From contig JAJZQR010000001.1 of the NCBI GenBank assembly GCA_021806765.1, positions 15,728 to 79,727 of the forward strand: DNA of 64,000 bases, read 5' to 3'. Under the pieces are notes generated by a model. That model had not been told where the DNA came from and did no database searches. It worked only from the letters and a program-made list of their open reading frames with translations. Below, piece after piece: positions 6,937-16,542 of this stretch; positions within the stretch are counted from its first letter, which is position 1; the number at the start of each line of letters is the position of its first letter. This DNA is from Chloroflexota bacterium. Lineage in GTDB: Bacteria; Chloroflexota; UBA6077. Both the position numbers and the translations under genes were made by a program.

Positions 6937-9677
6937 GGAACCATGTCTCCTTCTTCCGCTTGCCTCGCTTCCTCTACGGCATCAGCAGGCCTGGAGATCT
7001 CAACCACGTCAGTCTCCGCGACCACCGGGTCGAAGAGTGTGGTCTGGTGAATCCCGGAGCGAGCGGCCTTCCTATTTCGATATTCGTTCCGGGGGTTCCT
7101 GGCTCCCGGCTGTTGGATCGGGCTGTCAGCAGCCGTTGCTGCCGCATCCCTGGCAACACCGCTTCCGTCTCGCCCGGCCTGACCTTGCTGCTGAAGTGGA
7201 CCCAGACGGCTCGCTTCGATCCGGGCGAGGGCGGACCGCAGGTCGTTCTCCACAGCCGTGTGGTCCCGACCGTAGAAAGCCGCCGAGGCGGTGGCAAGCT
7301 GATCCGCGACAGCAGCGTCGCTCTCGGGAGGCGGATCGAGGTGGACCGAGAAGGTGGGCAGCCGCTCTCCCCCACTGGAGAGCTTGGCATAGCACTGGTG
7401 CTCGCCCAGTCCGACGAGATCCTGCTCGTCCGCCTCGCCGCTCAGCTCGTGTACCACGTACCGAGCGTCCTCGGCGCTCATGTGGAAAGCGAAGAGGCCA
7501 TCCAGGTTGGCAAACACCGTCGCCCGAAGGCCCCGGTTCTGGTCGCGATCCAGCGCCTCCAGGCGCGCCAGGCTCTGGGTCGCCAGGACGAGGTTGGCCC
7601 CGTACTTGGCCAACTCGGCCAGGATCGCTTCATAGTCGGCGCCAGGCATGGTGTGGAACTCATCGACCAATAGCGTCACGGAGTTGCGCTGTTTGGCCTC
7701 CAGCCTGGCCTGCTCGCCGATGGTCAGGGCGACGAGATTGAGCAGGGTGGCGCCGACTAGAGAAGACGTGTCCTCCCCGACGGCGCCCTTGGCCGTATTG
7801 ACAATGACGATCGCTCCCGAGCGGAGCCAGGCGACGGGATCGATGGTGGAGCGCGGCTGGCCGACGATGACGCGGGCGGCCCGACTGCCCGCGAAGCGCT
7901 GCACCTTGGTCTGCACCGGGTTGGAGATCTCGACTTGCAGCCGGCGGTCGAGCAGGTCGAAGTAGCCCGACCACCAGGCCGTGATCACGGGGTCGGCGAC
8001 GAGAGGGAGCACACTGCGCCGAAAGGCGGTGTCGACCAGCACGGCGGGCACATCCAGGACTGTGTGCTGCCGCCCTCGGCCAGAGGGGTCGGCGACGCAG
8101 ATCGCCTGGTTGACCTCGTAGAGGGTGAGCAGGGCAAAGCGGAAGGCGTCCTCCATGCGGGGACCCCAGAAGCGATCGAACTCCCTCCGGAAAATGGCCA
8201 GGGCGTTGGACACCGCCTTGTCCCGATCCCAGCCCAGCCCGGTGTCGATCAGGTTCAGCCCGAAGGGGCGCTCGCCCTGGGCCACGTCCAGATAGACGAC
8301 GTCGCCTCGGCGGGCCGGGGGCACTATCCCGACGGCAGCCCGGGCCAGGTCCTGGTGGGGATCGACCAGCACGAGCCCCCACGGCCTTCCGCTGGCGGTT
8401 TGCTGCTCCATCAGATAGCGTGCGATCCGAAGCATAAGGGAGGACTTGCCGCGCCTGGTCTTCGCCACCAGCAGCAGGTGGCGTCCGAGCAACTCGTCGG
8501 GCAGCGCCACGGCAACGCTCCTACCCTGGTGGGTCGAGACGCCGATGCGGCAGCCTCTAGCAACCGTGACCGGCAAAGGCAGCCGCTGGCGGGCGGTCGT
8601 CCGCTCCAGGAGCGGTACGTCGGCCTGGGCCTGGGGCAGGTGCCAGAGGCCCGCCAGCTCCCGGGTGTTGAGGACCGGAGACGCCCCGGCACGCGGGATG
8701 GGAGCCAGCTCACGCTGGTCGCGGCCTCGGAGATCGAGGTGGTGGGGCACGAGGCCGTTGCCGGCGGCCAGGCTGAACTGGCGATAGGCCGCGGCGAGCC
8801 GATCCAGGCGGGACTCGACCCCTGCCCTGGGCGCTTCGGCCGGTGCAAAGATTGCCAGCCGAATCTGGCTCACATAGGCAATACGGCTCACCTTCTCCTG
8901 AACCAGCCGTACGTCGTAGATGGGTCGGTCGGACAGCCAGCGCAATAGCCAAATTGCGCCGGGAGCGCCCGCCAGGATGGCGCCGACCAGCAGGCCGAGG
9001 TGGAGCCAATCCCTGGCAGCGTACCAGTGGTAGCCCTGGAAGATCAGGGTGCCCGCGCCGAGGAGTCCCGCCATCAGGAATACGCTGGTCAGCGAAGTGC
9101 CCGCTTGAGCGGTGGCACGCTCCGATGCCAGCGGGTGCTCCACGGCCAGGCGAAGGAAGCCGCGGCACCAGTTGTCGGGAGCCGGCCTCAAAACGAGCTG
9201 TGCCAGTCCTCGCCACCCTTCGGGGAGATCGTCCATGGCCCCCAGAATGCCCAGCACCGGATCTGCCTGGGCGCTCCGAACCGCTTCGACCTCGGCGTCT
9301 CGAAAGGTGCGCAGCGGCAGGTACTGGGGAGCACGCAGTGTCATGGTGCAGGCGGCCACCTGCTCGTCGGATCCGAGCCCGGCGGGATCCAAGCCCGGGT
9401 ACTTCTCCAGATCGAGTCGCCGGATCTCCGCCTGGGGGTATGCGACGGCGAGCTGGGACTCGAGGTGGCACCGCATGTCGCGACTCCCTGCCCTGGCCAG
9501 AAACCAGCGGGCCGTCCCGGTCGCGGCGATCTCCAGGCCGAAGGGCTCGGCGAGCGAGATGGCCGCCAGCAGGTTCTCCGCCGGGGTGATGGTCGCGGCG
9601 TTGGTGCGCGGCGTCACTATCTCCACCAGCTCCGTCCGGCCGGCCGGCGCTCTCCGCCTCTCAATGGCAATCCGCAC
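6933..9677 (-). CDS. Conjugal-transfer coupling ATPase (VirD4/TraG-like, TraG-HerA superfamily)
   Basis: A 914-residue membrane ATPase. Two hydrophobic segments lie near residues 210-265 (TSVFLMAGLLGAGTLIF and LHLGLLVGAILAGAPGAIWLL). The P-loop is LLLVAKTRRGKSSL (about 407), with Ala in place of the first Gly of the Walker A motif; Walker B is VTLLVDEFH (about 670), followed by LVLATQSL, the sensor motif of coupling proteins. It would deliver DNA to the VirB4-driven channel. Start taken at GTG 9677 because GGAGG precedes it; the longer open frame overlaps the upstream gene. The last 100 residues are polar and low in conservation. It overlaps its neighbours at both ends, placing it within one operon. 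Confidence 0.8.
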   Translation of the reverse strand: MRIAIERRRAPAGRTELVEIVTPRTNAATITPAENLLAAISLAEPFGLEIAATGTARWFLARAGSRDMRCHLESQLAVAYPQAEIRRLDLEKYPGLDPAGLGSDEQVAACTMTLRAPQYLPLRTFRDAEVEAVRSAQADPVLGILGAMDDLPEGWRGLAQLVLRPAPDNWCRGFLRLAVEHPLASERATAQAGTSLTSVFLMAGLLGAGTLIFQGYHWYAARDWLHLGLLVGAILAGAPGAIWLLRWLSDRPIYDVRLVQEKVSRIAYVSQIRLAIFAPAEAPRAGVESRLDRLAAAYRQFSLAAGNGLVPHHLDLRGRDQRELAPIPRAGASPVLNTRELAGLWHLPQAQADVPLLERTTARQRLPLPVTVARGCRIGVSTHQGRSVAVALPDELLGRHLLLVAKTRRGKSSLMLRIARYLMEQQTASGRPWGLVLVDPHQDLARAAVGIVPPARRGDVVYLDVAQGERPFGLNLIDTGLGWDRDKAVSNALAIFRREFDRFWGPRMEDAFRFALLTLYEVNQAICVADPSGRGRQHTVLDVPAVLVDTAFRRSVLPLVADPVITAWWSGYFDLLDRRLQVEISNPVQTKVQRFAGSRAARVIVGQPRSTIDPVAWLRSGAIVIVNTAKGAVGEDTSSLVGATLLNLVALTIGEQARLEAKQRNSVTLLVDEFHTMPGADYEAILAELAKYGANLVLATQSLARLEALDRDQNRGLRATVFANLDGLFAFHMSAEDARYVVHELSGEADEQDLVGLGEHQCYAKLSSGGERLPTFSVHLDPPPESDAAVADQLATASAAFYGRDHTAVENDLRSALARIEASRLGPLQQQGQAGRDGSGVARDAAATAADSPIQQPGARNPRNEYRNRKAARSGIHQTTLFDPVVAETDVVEISRPADAVEEARQAEEGDMVP

Positions 9678-9978
9678 GGCTACGCACCTCCGTTCGCTCC
9701 AGGCGAGCTTGCTCCTCGCGGGCTGCCCGCCGCTCGGCCTTGTCATGGATAGCCCGGAGAAGAGCGCGGTACTCCTCAAGCACGGCCTCGAAGTCGGCGC
9801 AGCCACAGTGTCGCCATGGCCGGTTGGTCACGGCCTCGGCGAAGGCGATCACATCCCGGGGCTGCCAGCCGAGGAGGCCTCCCAGGCGAAGGACCGCGGC
9901 TCGCAGCCGAATCCGCTCATCCGCGGGATGGTGGGAAACGCGGGCAGCGTGGAAAGTCTCGGCGTACTCAACGGCCAC
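9661..9978 (-). CDS. Small hypothetical protein of the transfer operon
   Basis: A 105-residue, charged, soluble protein with no recognised family. I place the start at GTG 9978, six bases after a strong AGGAGG; an upstream ATG at 10002 would overlap the primase gene by 35 bp and has no ribosome site. The sequence contains the segment GWQPRDVIAFAEAVTNRPWRHCGCADFEAVLEEY, with two nearby cysteines, and an Arg/Glu-rich helix at the end. It overlaps the primase exon and the coupling ATPase by a few bases each, so it is translated as part of the operon. Accessory DNA-processing roles are possible but unsupported. Confidence 0.6.
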   Translation of the reverse strand: MAVEYAETFHAARVSHHPADERIRLRAAVLRLGGLLGWQPRDVIAFAEAVTNRPWRHCGCADFEAVLEEYRALLRAIHDKAERRAAREEQARLERTEVRSRADCH

Positions 9979-10301
9979 GGGAAACCTCCTCTCGTACGGC
10001 ACGCCGTACGGCTGCTAACATCCCGAAGAACTCTGCCCGTCCGCTCGGTCGCCGGCCGAGATCGTTCAGATCGCAGCCCTCCGGCAATCGAATCGGCCTC
10101 CAACGCTCGCCCAACTGCTCACCGAAGCGCTCGGCTGCCGCCCGGCCGGCCTCGTCCCCGTCGAGGACACCGTAGACCACCTCTGCCCTCGCCAGGAAGC
10201 CGAGCCGTTCCGCCGGAAGGTGGGTCCCACAGGGGCTGAAGGCGGGCAGCTTCCAGGTGACGGCAGTCAGGGTAGGGTAGGCCATCGGCGAGGTGCTGCT
10301 G
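9968..10301 (-). CDS. DNA primase (CHC2/Toprim), 3' exon interrupted by group II intron
   Basis: This is the C-terminal third of the primase whose 5' part lies at 12718-13514. It carries the rest of the Toprim domain: AEVVYGVLDGDEAGRAAAERF has the DxDxAG metal-binding motif and WRPIRLPEGCDLNDL follows the usual DnaG order. Joined to the 5' exon at the predicted splice sites (12718 and 10301) the two parts give 1131 bases, an exact 376-codon frame plus stop. Without splicing, translation would stop two codons after the conserved EGVFD. It overlaps the next gene by 11 bp. Confidence 0.75.
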
Positions 10302-10332
10302 GGTAGCAGCCCTTTTCCGTTGGCCCCCCTCC

Positions 10333-10367
10333 GAACCGGACATGCCACGTTTCCGAGCATCCGGCTC
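10333..10367 (-). ncRNA. Group II intron domain V
   Basis: A 35-nt hairpin: GAGCCGGATGC pairs with GCATGTCCGGTTC around a TCGGAAACGTG centre that includes the conserved GAAA-type cap. This matches the catalytic domain V pattern (GAGCCG...CGGTTC) and fixes the strand of the intron. Confidence 0.85.
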
Positions 10368-10391
10368 TCCAGTGATTCGTTCCGACTCGTT

Positions 10392-12203
10392 CTACTTCTT
10401 TGGCTTTCCATTTGGTCTCCCATGTTGGATTGCCACGTGGCACTTGTGGCAGAGGATTAGGGTTTTCCGTTGCCGAGCTATCATGACCTGCATCCAGACC
10501 GGTTTCTCTTCTCGGCCGGGTTTCTTGAGGTCTGCGAGCTTGCGGACGTGGTGAACCTCGATGGCTTCCTGCGACCCACACAGCTCGCATGCCCCCGCCA
10601 CGAGCCGTTTGACGAGCTCGTTTTGCTGGATCATGTACGGCTGGATAGCCCTTTCCGCGAGCACCGCGTCTTCCTTGCGGTGCAGCGGGATACCTCCGAA
10701 CTGTGCTACCAGCAGGGGCTTCCCGTCTTTGCGCTCCACCACAACCTGGAGACACTTTCGTGGCCCGTGAGGCGTGGCGACGATTGCCCGATACTTGCGT
10801 GCCAATGCCTGGACACTCACTCGCTTGTGCGCCTTGTTGGCGTTGTGCTTCCATGCGAGCGTCCGCAGCAGTGACGTTTGCATCTCCCAGTGCAATCGTT
10901 GAAGCCGGCCGACGTTGTCCGCCAGCAGGTAGTACTGGACGACGCCACGGTATTCCGCCTGGTACTTCGTCATGATGGTGTAATCATCATCGTGAAGCAT
11001 CTCCGGGCGGGCTGCCGCCTTGCCGTTCTTCTGATAGCGCTTCACGTGCGCTCTCAGGACATCTACCGGAAGTCGCAACGCGATGCGACCGTTGAGGCTG
11101 CGCCGACCAGTCTGGTCGTGCCGATCGTCGGCGAGTCGCGTCACGATTTCGTAGCCAAGGAAGCGTGCCGCCTGGGTGGTGGCATGGGTGATCAGGGTCT
11201 TCTCCTCGGAGAGCTCCAGCTTGAGCGTGTCGTGCAGGAACACCTTCAGTTGGTCCCTAATGGCTTCCGCTTCCTTCTTGGTTCCTACGTAGCCGAGCAG
11301 CCAGTCATCGGCATAGCGAATGTATCGCAGCCGACGGTAGTCGGGGTCGTGCGGGTCCAGCGAGGGCATGGCCTGGAGCTTCTTTCGGAGCATCCTGGCC
11401 TTCTCACGAGCCCCGCTCCTCCACCGATACACCATCTGGGCACGCAGGCGGGCATACTCCCTGCTACGTGCCCTGCCCGCTTTTGTGTTGTAAGCAGGCA
11501 GCAGTTTCTGCTCGATGAATTGGTCCAGCCGGTCGAGGTAGACATTCGAAAGGATTGGCGAGACCACGCCCCCTTGTGGCGTACCGCTGAGGGTGCGATG
11601 GTAGTGCCACTCCTCAAGGTATCCGGCCTCTAGCAGGTTCTGGATCAGTCGTAGGAACCGGTTATCGTGGAGTTTGTCTTGGAGGATCGACAGCAGGACC
11701 TTGTGGTCGATGTTGTCGAAGGCTCCTTTGATGTCCCCCTCGATGAACCATTTGGTTCCAGTCCATGTTCCCTGAATGGACCGTAAGGCTGTGTGACAAC
11801 CTCGGCCCGGTCGGAATCCGTGCGAGTGCTCGCTGAACTGCGGTTCGTAGTACGCCTCAAGAACGAGGCGGATAACTTCCTGCAGCAGCTTATCCGACCA
11901 AGTCGGAATGCCCAGGGGACGCAACTTCCCGTTTGCCTTGGGAATGTACGTCCGCCGCACCGGCGTCCATCGATACCGCTCGCAGCGAAGATCTGCGATG
12001 AGTTGCTCGATCTTTGCCAGGGTCATGCCATCCACGGTTTCCGCCGTTGTCCCAGGTGTGAGCGCCCCCTGGTTCTTGGAAAGGCGGGCGTACGCCACCA
12101 GGTACAGGTCTGGGTTGTACAGTTGTCGGTAGATGTCTTCCAACGGTTTGCCTTCGATGCCACGCTGTCGGATGACTCCCAATACTTGTTCGGCGTTTCT
12201 CAT
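10392..12203 (-). CDS. Group II intron reverse transcriptase/maturase/endonuclease
   Basis: A 603-residue intron-encoded protein. RT motifs run from about residue 50 (PTWSDKLLQEVIRLVLEAYYEPQF, HGFRPGRGCHTAL) through GTPQGGVVSPILSN to the catalytic RYADDWLLG (YADD near 296). The maturase X domain follows, and the C-terminus is an HNH endonuclease with CELCG (about 537), EVHHVRKL and CHKCH zinc or metal ligands. All motifs are intact. It helps splicing of its host intron from the primase message and carries out target-primed reverse transcription. Location inside the intron, between domain IV and V signals, is the standard arrangement. Confidence 0.95.
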   Translation of the reverse strand: MRNAEQVLGVIRQRGIEGKPLEDIYRQLYNPDLYLVAYARLSKNQGALTPGTTAETVDGMTLAKIEQLIADLRCERYRWTPVRRTYIPKANGKLRPLGIPTWSDKLLQEVIRLVLEAYYEPQFSEHSHGFRPGRGCHTALRSIQGTWTGTKWFIEGDIKGAFDNIDHKVLLSILQDKLHDNRFLRLIQNLLEAGYLEEWHYHRTLSGTPQGGVVSPILSNVYLDRLDQFIEQKLLPAYNTKAGRARSREYARLRAQMVYRWRSGAREKARMLRKKLQAMPSLDPHDPDYRRLRYIRYADDWLLGYVGTKKEAEAIRDQLKVFLHDTLKLELSEEKTLITHATTQAARFLGYEIVTRLADDRHDQTGRRSLNGRIALRLPVDVLRAHVKRYQKNGKAAARPEMLHDDDYTIMTKYQAEYRGVVQYYLLADNVGRLQRLHWEMQTSLLRTLAWKHNANKAHKRVSVQALARKYRAIVATPHGPRKCLQVVVERKDGKPLLVAQFGGIPLHRKEDAVLAERAIQPYMIQQNELVKRLVAGACELCGSQEAIEVHHVRKLADLKKPGREEKPVWMQVMIARQRKTLILCHKCHVAIQHGRPNGKPKK

Positions 12204-12717
12204 CGCGAGTACCTATCTTTCTTGGGTCGTCTGAATCACCTGCCCCCCTTCGCCATGTGGATGGCTTTCCCATCCTCGGACTACTATGGGGGCTCCGTCG
12301 CCTTAGGGCTCGCGCCCCGTAGGCGATCCCGCGTTCCGCGTGTGGGGTACGTATCGAGCGCAACTGTAGGTGTCCCACTCATCCCCTTGGATGACCTCGC
12401 TGGTCATCGTCCCAGCCGCGGAAGGTGCGAGCGTACGACTACCTTACGTTCGCACGGCCGGGCGCCGATCTCAGGCGTTGTATCGGCGGGTCCGTTCTAT
12501 TGACCCTCTGGGGATTGGGATTCTGGCAATCCAGCCTTCACCATATTGCGCGGGTCTTGCGGTGCGTGGTCGTAAACGCCTTCTTCCCACCTACCGCTTT
12601 GTCGGCATGCTTCTGTCCCCTTTGGCTTTCGCCGCCAGGTAAGCCGCTGACCCACCAACCTCCTTCCGAGTTGGTCCCGGCTGCGCCGGGGATACCCCAC
12701 ACCGTGACACGGCGCAC

Positions 12718-13514
12718 TAGTCGAAGACCCCTTCGCACAGATACGCCTCCCGCCGCCCAACCACCTGATGCAGGCCAAGCACGGGGCGCTCGCCCGAAAG
12801 GGCCAGGTACTTGGGGGCGTTCGATTCGTCGTCGAGGATGCGGCCAATGAACCAGATCGAGTGGCCTCCGCGCAGCTCCGGCACGACGATCCGTCCGGCC
12901 AGGGTCTCGCGTAGCGGCCTTGCTCCATCGTCACGCTCGGACTTTCCCAGGAGGCCCAGCGCCTGCGCGACTCGAAGGCCGGAGCGGCGGCGCAGATACG
13001 CCTCCAGCGAGTGGCCATTGACAAAGCCGAGGGCGTGCCGGCGAATTACCCAATCGGGGATGCCCCGCTCCCGGAGGTACGCCAGCGCGCTGGGCTCGCG
13101 CCACAGGGAGTGCTGGTAAAGGGCGCAGGCCGTGTTCATCACCACCTGCTCCTCCAGGGTGAGCCGGTCCCAGCGCCGCTCCCGCTGCATCTGTTGCGGC
13201 GAAAGGGGGTGGCTCTCCGGTACAGGCGGAAGAGCAGCCAGTCGCTGGCAAGCCTCGATGAACCCGAGATTCTCCCGCCGCCGGACGAAATCGATGACGT
13301 CGCCTCCGACGCCGCAACGAAAGCAGTACCAGCTCTGAGTCGCCGGGTAGACGTGGAGGTTCGGTCTGCCGGCATCGGCATGGAAGGGGCAGCGGCCGAC
13401 AAACGTTCGTCCGCTCGGCCGTAACTCGATACCGTAGCGGCCGACAACCTCGACGATGGGGTTCCCACGCCGAATCGCCTCGACGTCGTAACGGTTGCAT
13501 GCGGTAACAGGCAT
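12718..13514 (-). CDS. DNA primase (CHC2/Toprim), 5' exon
   Basis: Encodes the first 265 residues of an element-borne primase. The CHC2 zinc finger is clear: CPFH near residue 40 and CFRCGVGGDVIDF near 66. The catalytic core with YLRERGIPDWVIRRHALG and GRIVVPELRG follows, and the exon ends in the first Toprim motif, AYLCEGVFD, exactly where the intron is inserted. Start ATG 13514 overlaps the VirB4 stop (TGATG) and has AAGGAGAG upstream. It would prime complementary-strand synthesis in the recipient or at element replication. See 9968-10301 for the other exon. Confidence 0.8.
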
Positions 13515-16156
13515 CACGTCTCTCCTTCCCCAGGCAGGCACCCCAGACACCGGCGCGGCGTTCCCGAGCGAGCGCCGATCCTGGTTTCGGTGTTTGCCCT
13601 GTTTGTCCCCTCCAGCGCCAACTCCGCCAACTCGCGAGGGGCCGTCGTCGCCAACCGATGCTCCGCCGGGCTCGCCTCAACCTGGAGCGCCACGTGATTG
13701 CCCCGGGCGAAGAACAGCCCCTCCCCCTTGCTCGCGCTCAGGAGGAATTGACGCTCTTCGGTCGAGAGCTGGAAGGCCGCCACGACCGGGTCGACGGTGG
13801 CGCTGTCCTGTTTCATCAGCAGCTTGACGGCGACGTTGGCCAGCAGGGTACGACCGTGGTCGCATCCCAGGAAGTCGGCCACGTCCTGGGTGATGGTGAC
13901 CAGTCCCAGGTAGTACTTGCGGGCGCGGCGCGCCATGCTGGACAGGAAGGCGCCCCCCTGGGGGTACTGCATGAGGCTCCAGGCCTCATCGATTATCAGC
14001 AACCTTGGCTTCCGAGAGCGGTGGACCTGGTTCCAGACGAAGCTCGCGATGAGGTGGATGCCGAGGGGCCGCAGCTCCGGCTCCAGGGACTGGACGTCGA
14101 ACACGACGAAGCGGCGGTCCAGGGCGACGTTGGTGGAACCCGAGAAGAGCCCGGCCAGGGAGCCCTCCACGTAGCGCCGAAGCCGCGTTGCGAGGCTCTC
14201 GGCAACCTCGCCAGGGCTCGAGAGTAGCGTCGCATGGAGGTCGCGCAGGATCGGGACGGGGCGGCCATGGGTGGCTGAGTCCTCGGTGATGCCGTCGGCG
14301 GCGTAGGTCTGGTAGAGGGCACGATCCAGCACCGCCCTCTCGTGGGCATTGAGGGACTCTCCCGGCTCGGCGAGCATCAGCTCGAGCAGACCGAGCAGAG
14401 AGGCCACCTGCTCGGCCAGCGCGTCGCGGCCCCCCTGATCGCCGACCATCGGTGGCAAATCGAAAGGGTTGAGACGCTGGCCGGAGGAGCTGGCGAGGCG
14501 GAGGTGCTGGCCACCGACCGCGGTGCACAGGGTGCGATACTCGTCCTCCGGGTCGATCACCAGAAAGTCCACGCCGGCCAGCAGGTTGCGAAGGGCCATC
14601 AGCTTGGTGAAGTAGCTCTTGCCGGCGCCGGACTTGGCGAAGACGACCATGTTGGCGTTCTCGAGGCTCTCGTCGAAGGGATCGAAGAGGACGGGCGAGT
14701 GGTTGTGTTTGGCGATGCCGTAGAGGATCCCCCGCTCCATCGAAAGCGTGCTCGACGAGAAGGGGAACATCGTCGCCAGCGAACTCGTATCCAGGTTGCG
14801 GTAGACGAGCAGCCGGTCCTGGCCCTGGGGCAGGCAGGAACGAAAACCTGCATCCTGCTCCAGGAGAGCAACCCTTGACTGGGCCAGCATTCCCCCGAGC
14901 GTTGCCTCCACCCGGCGGGTCAGGTCTCCCAGGGCGGCGAGCGAGTTGGCGCGCAGCAAGAGGTACAGGCTCACCGAGAAGATCTTCTCCTCCCCTCGCT
15001 GCAGGGCGTCGCGGAGGCGCTCGGCGTCCTCGTAGGCGACCTCCCGCTCGGGGTCGGCCAGGTGTCCGCCCCGGGCTGCCATCAGGCGCGAGGAGTGGAG
15101 TTGCACCATCTTCTGGGTGAGGGTCTGGACCATCTGGCCGCTGTCCAGCGGGTAGAGGTGCAGGCTGATCTCCAGCGGCTCCTCGAAGTCGATCAGCGGC
15201 GAAAGCCAGCCCGGGCTGACGCTACGGGGGTAACCGGTCACGACCAGGATCCGGGTGTACTGGTAGTCAAGTCGGAGATGGTCGCGGGCCAGCTCGGTGG
15301 CGGCAGGCGCAACCAGGTCCGCTAGGGAGCGACTTCCCAGGGCCAAACGCCGCTCCTCGGCCGAGAGTCCCCGGCGTTGCCGGTTTGACCGACGGCGGAA
15401 AGAGATGAACGGCATCACGGCCTCCTTCTTGTCACGGGCTGAGGACCCGGGGCTGGGGGGCCGAGTGGACACACCCCTGGGATCTCCCAGTCCTGGAACC
15501 TCAGTCCTCGGTCCTTCGATGATCAGGCTGGTGTACCCAACGAGATCGCGCCGGACCCGTTGAACGCGGGCAAGCTCGGGACACCAGCAGTCGTAGAGAA
15601 GCTGTGCGAGCTCCACGCTGGAAAGACGTCGGGCGGTGAGGCCGCAACGGCCGAGTTGCCGTGCGATCTCCTCGCACCTGAAGGTGAGATGCTTGCCGGC
15701 GGCCGTGGCGTCGGGGCCGGGTAGCTTCCGGCCAAATGGCCAGCCCAGGGGGTATGCCGCACGTCGCGACCCTTGCTGGGCGGGGACCACCAGGTAGAAC
15801 CGGCGCTCGAGGAGCGTGCGACTCCTGGCCAGCCGCCGAAGAAAGGCCGCGTGATCGCGGGCCAGTTCGGCCAGGTTCTCAGGGTACTGGAGCGCCCGAT
15901 GCTCCAGCTCGACCAGGTAGGCCTGGAGGTCGATGGGAACGGCCCGCATGAGGATCTGCACCGGGAAGGACAGGCCGTTCAGGAAGGCGGCGAAACCGGC
16001 CACGGTGGCCTCCTGCTCGACCTCGCCCTGCGAGGCGAAGTTGACGCTGCCGACTTCGAGCACGGCCCTATGTTGAGCTCCTGATAGGCACAGGACGCCA
16101 TCGTCGATCGATTCGAGACCGAGGTGCGCAGTTTGAACCGAGACAAACCGACCCAT
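13514..16156 (-). CDS. virB4: VirB4-type conjugation ATPase fused to an N-terminal T4SS domain
   Basis: The 880-residue frame has two parts. Residues 1-230 form a domain beginning MGRFVSVQTAHLGLESIDDG, like the N-terminal module of TraC/TrbE-type proteins. After a Pro/Ser-rich linker comes a canonical VirB4 ATPase: Walker A FAKSGAGKSYF near 510, Walker B LLIIDEAWSLM near 720, then the TITQDVADFL motif. It powers assembly of the mating channel. An internal ATG at 15415 (residue 248) has its own AAGGAGG five bases upstream, so a 633-residue ATPase may also be made. Start at 16156 overlaps the PrgI stop (TGATG). Confidence 0.85.
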   Translation of the reverse strand: MGRFVSVQTAHLGLESIDDGVLCLSGAQHRAVLEVGSVNFASQGEVEQEATVAGFAAFLNGLSFPVQILMRAVPIDLQAYLVELEHRALQYPENLAELARDHAAFLRRLARSRTLLERRFYLVVPAQQGSRRAAYPLGWPFGRKLPGPDATAAGKHLTFRCEEIARQLGRCGLTARRLSSVELAQLLYDCWCPELARVQRVRRDLVGYTSLIIEGPRTEVPGLGDPRGVSTRPPSPGSSARDKKEAVMPFISFRRRSNRQRRGLSAEERRLALGSRSLADLVAPAATELARDHLRLDYQYTRILVVTGYPRSVSPGWLSPLIDFEEPLEISLHLYPLDSGQMVQTLTQKMVQLHSSRLMAARGGHLADPEREVAYEDAERLRDALQRGEEKIFSVSLYLLLRANSLAALGDLTRRVEATLGGMLAQSRVALLEQDAGFRSCLPQGQDRLLVYRNLDTSSLATMFPFSSSTLSMERGILYGIAKHNHSPVLFDPFDESLENANMVVFAKSGAGKSYFTKLMALRNLLAGVDFLVIDPEDEYRTLCTAVGGQHLRLASSSGQRLNPFDLPPMVGDQGGRDALAEQVASLLGLLELMLAEPGESLNAHERAVLDRALYQTYAADGITEDSATHGRPVPILRDLHATLLSSPGEVAESLATRLRRYVEGSLAGLFSGSTNVALDRRFVVFDVQSLEPELRPLGIHLIASFVWNQVHRSRKPRLLIIDEAWSLMQYPQGGAFLSSMARRARKYYLGLVTITQDVADFLGCDHGRTLLANVAVKLLMKQDSATVDPVVAAFQLSTEERQFLLSASKGEGLFFARGNHVALQVEASPAEHRLATTAPRELAELALEGTNRANTETRIGARSGTPRRCLGCLPGEGET

Positions 16157-16533
16157 CACAGCTCCTCCTCCCAGGTGACGCGCGGCGCCAACTCCTCCCA
16201 GCTCACAGCAGAGGGCCAACTCGGGTCGGAGTCGGGCTCGCTTGGGCGCCAGACGGCGGCCTTCGGCCGGGCGGCGTAGCGCAGGATAACGAAGAGCCAT
16301 TCCTCGAGCGCCCGGCCGTGGAGGCGCAACAGAGCCACGGCCGTGGATACGGCCACACAGCTAAGAGCGAGCGCGAGGCGGAGACCGATCGGGACATGGG
16401 ACCATTGATTCCAGAGTCCGTAGCTCCCGGAGATGCCGATCATCAGGTACATGACCTGGCGAGCCGAGAGGCCATAGAAGGCCTTGTCCTCGACGTTCAG
16501 GTGGGTTGGGATCTCGTGCCGTCGATGGGCCAT
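16156..16533 (-). CDS. PrgI family conjugation protein
   Basis: A 125-residue protein with the PrgI layout: N-terminal EIPTHLNVEDKAFYGLSARQ, two transmembrane helices (VMYLMIGISGSYGLWNQW and GLRLALALSCVAVSTAVALL), then LEEWLFVILRYAARPKAAVW. It is a VirB3-like inner-membrane partner of VirB4 and is almost always encoded just upstream of it, as here. The Trp/Glu-rich tail overlaps the virB4 start. Confidence 0.8.
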   Translation of the reverse strand: MAHRRHEIPTHLNVEDKAFYGLSARQVMYLMIGISGSYGLWNQWSHVPIGLRLALALSCVAVSTAVALLRLHGRALEEWLFVILRYAARPKAAVWRPSEPDSDPSWPSAVSWEELAPRVTWEEEL

Positions 16534-16542
16534 CTACTCCTC

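Larger units (their letters stand above)
10302..12717 (-). mobile_element. Complete group II intron inserted in the primase gene
   Basis: About 2.4 kb on the minus strand. The 5' end is GTGCG (12717-12713), the conserved group II start; domain V is at 10333-10367; the 3' end is set at 10302 from the downstream domain VI stem and because it restores the primase frame. A multi-domain reverse transcriptase/maturase is encoded inside and 500 bases of structured RNA (domain I-III) precede it. All parts look intact, so the intron is probably still able to splice and move. The 3' boundary could shift by three bases. Confidence 0.85.

Noticed and set aside
12717..12719. TAG inside the primase gene as a nonsense mutation
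   Set aside because: It spans the group II intron boundary and disappears on splicing.
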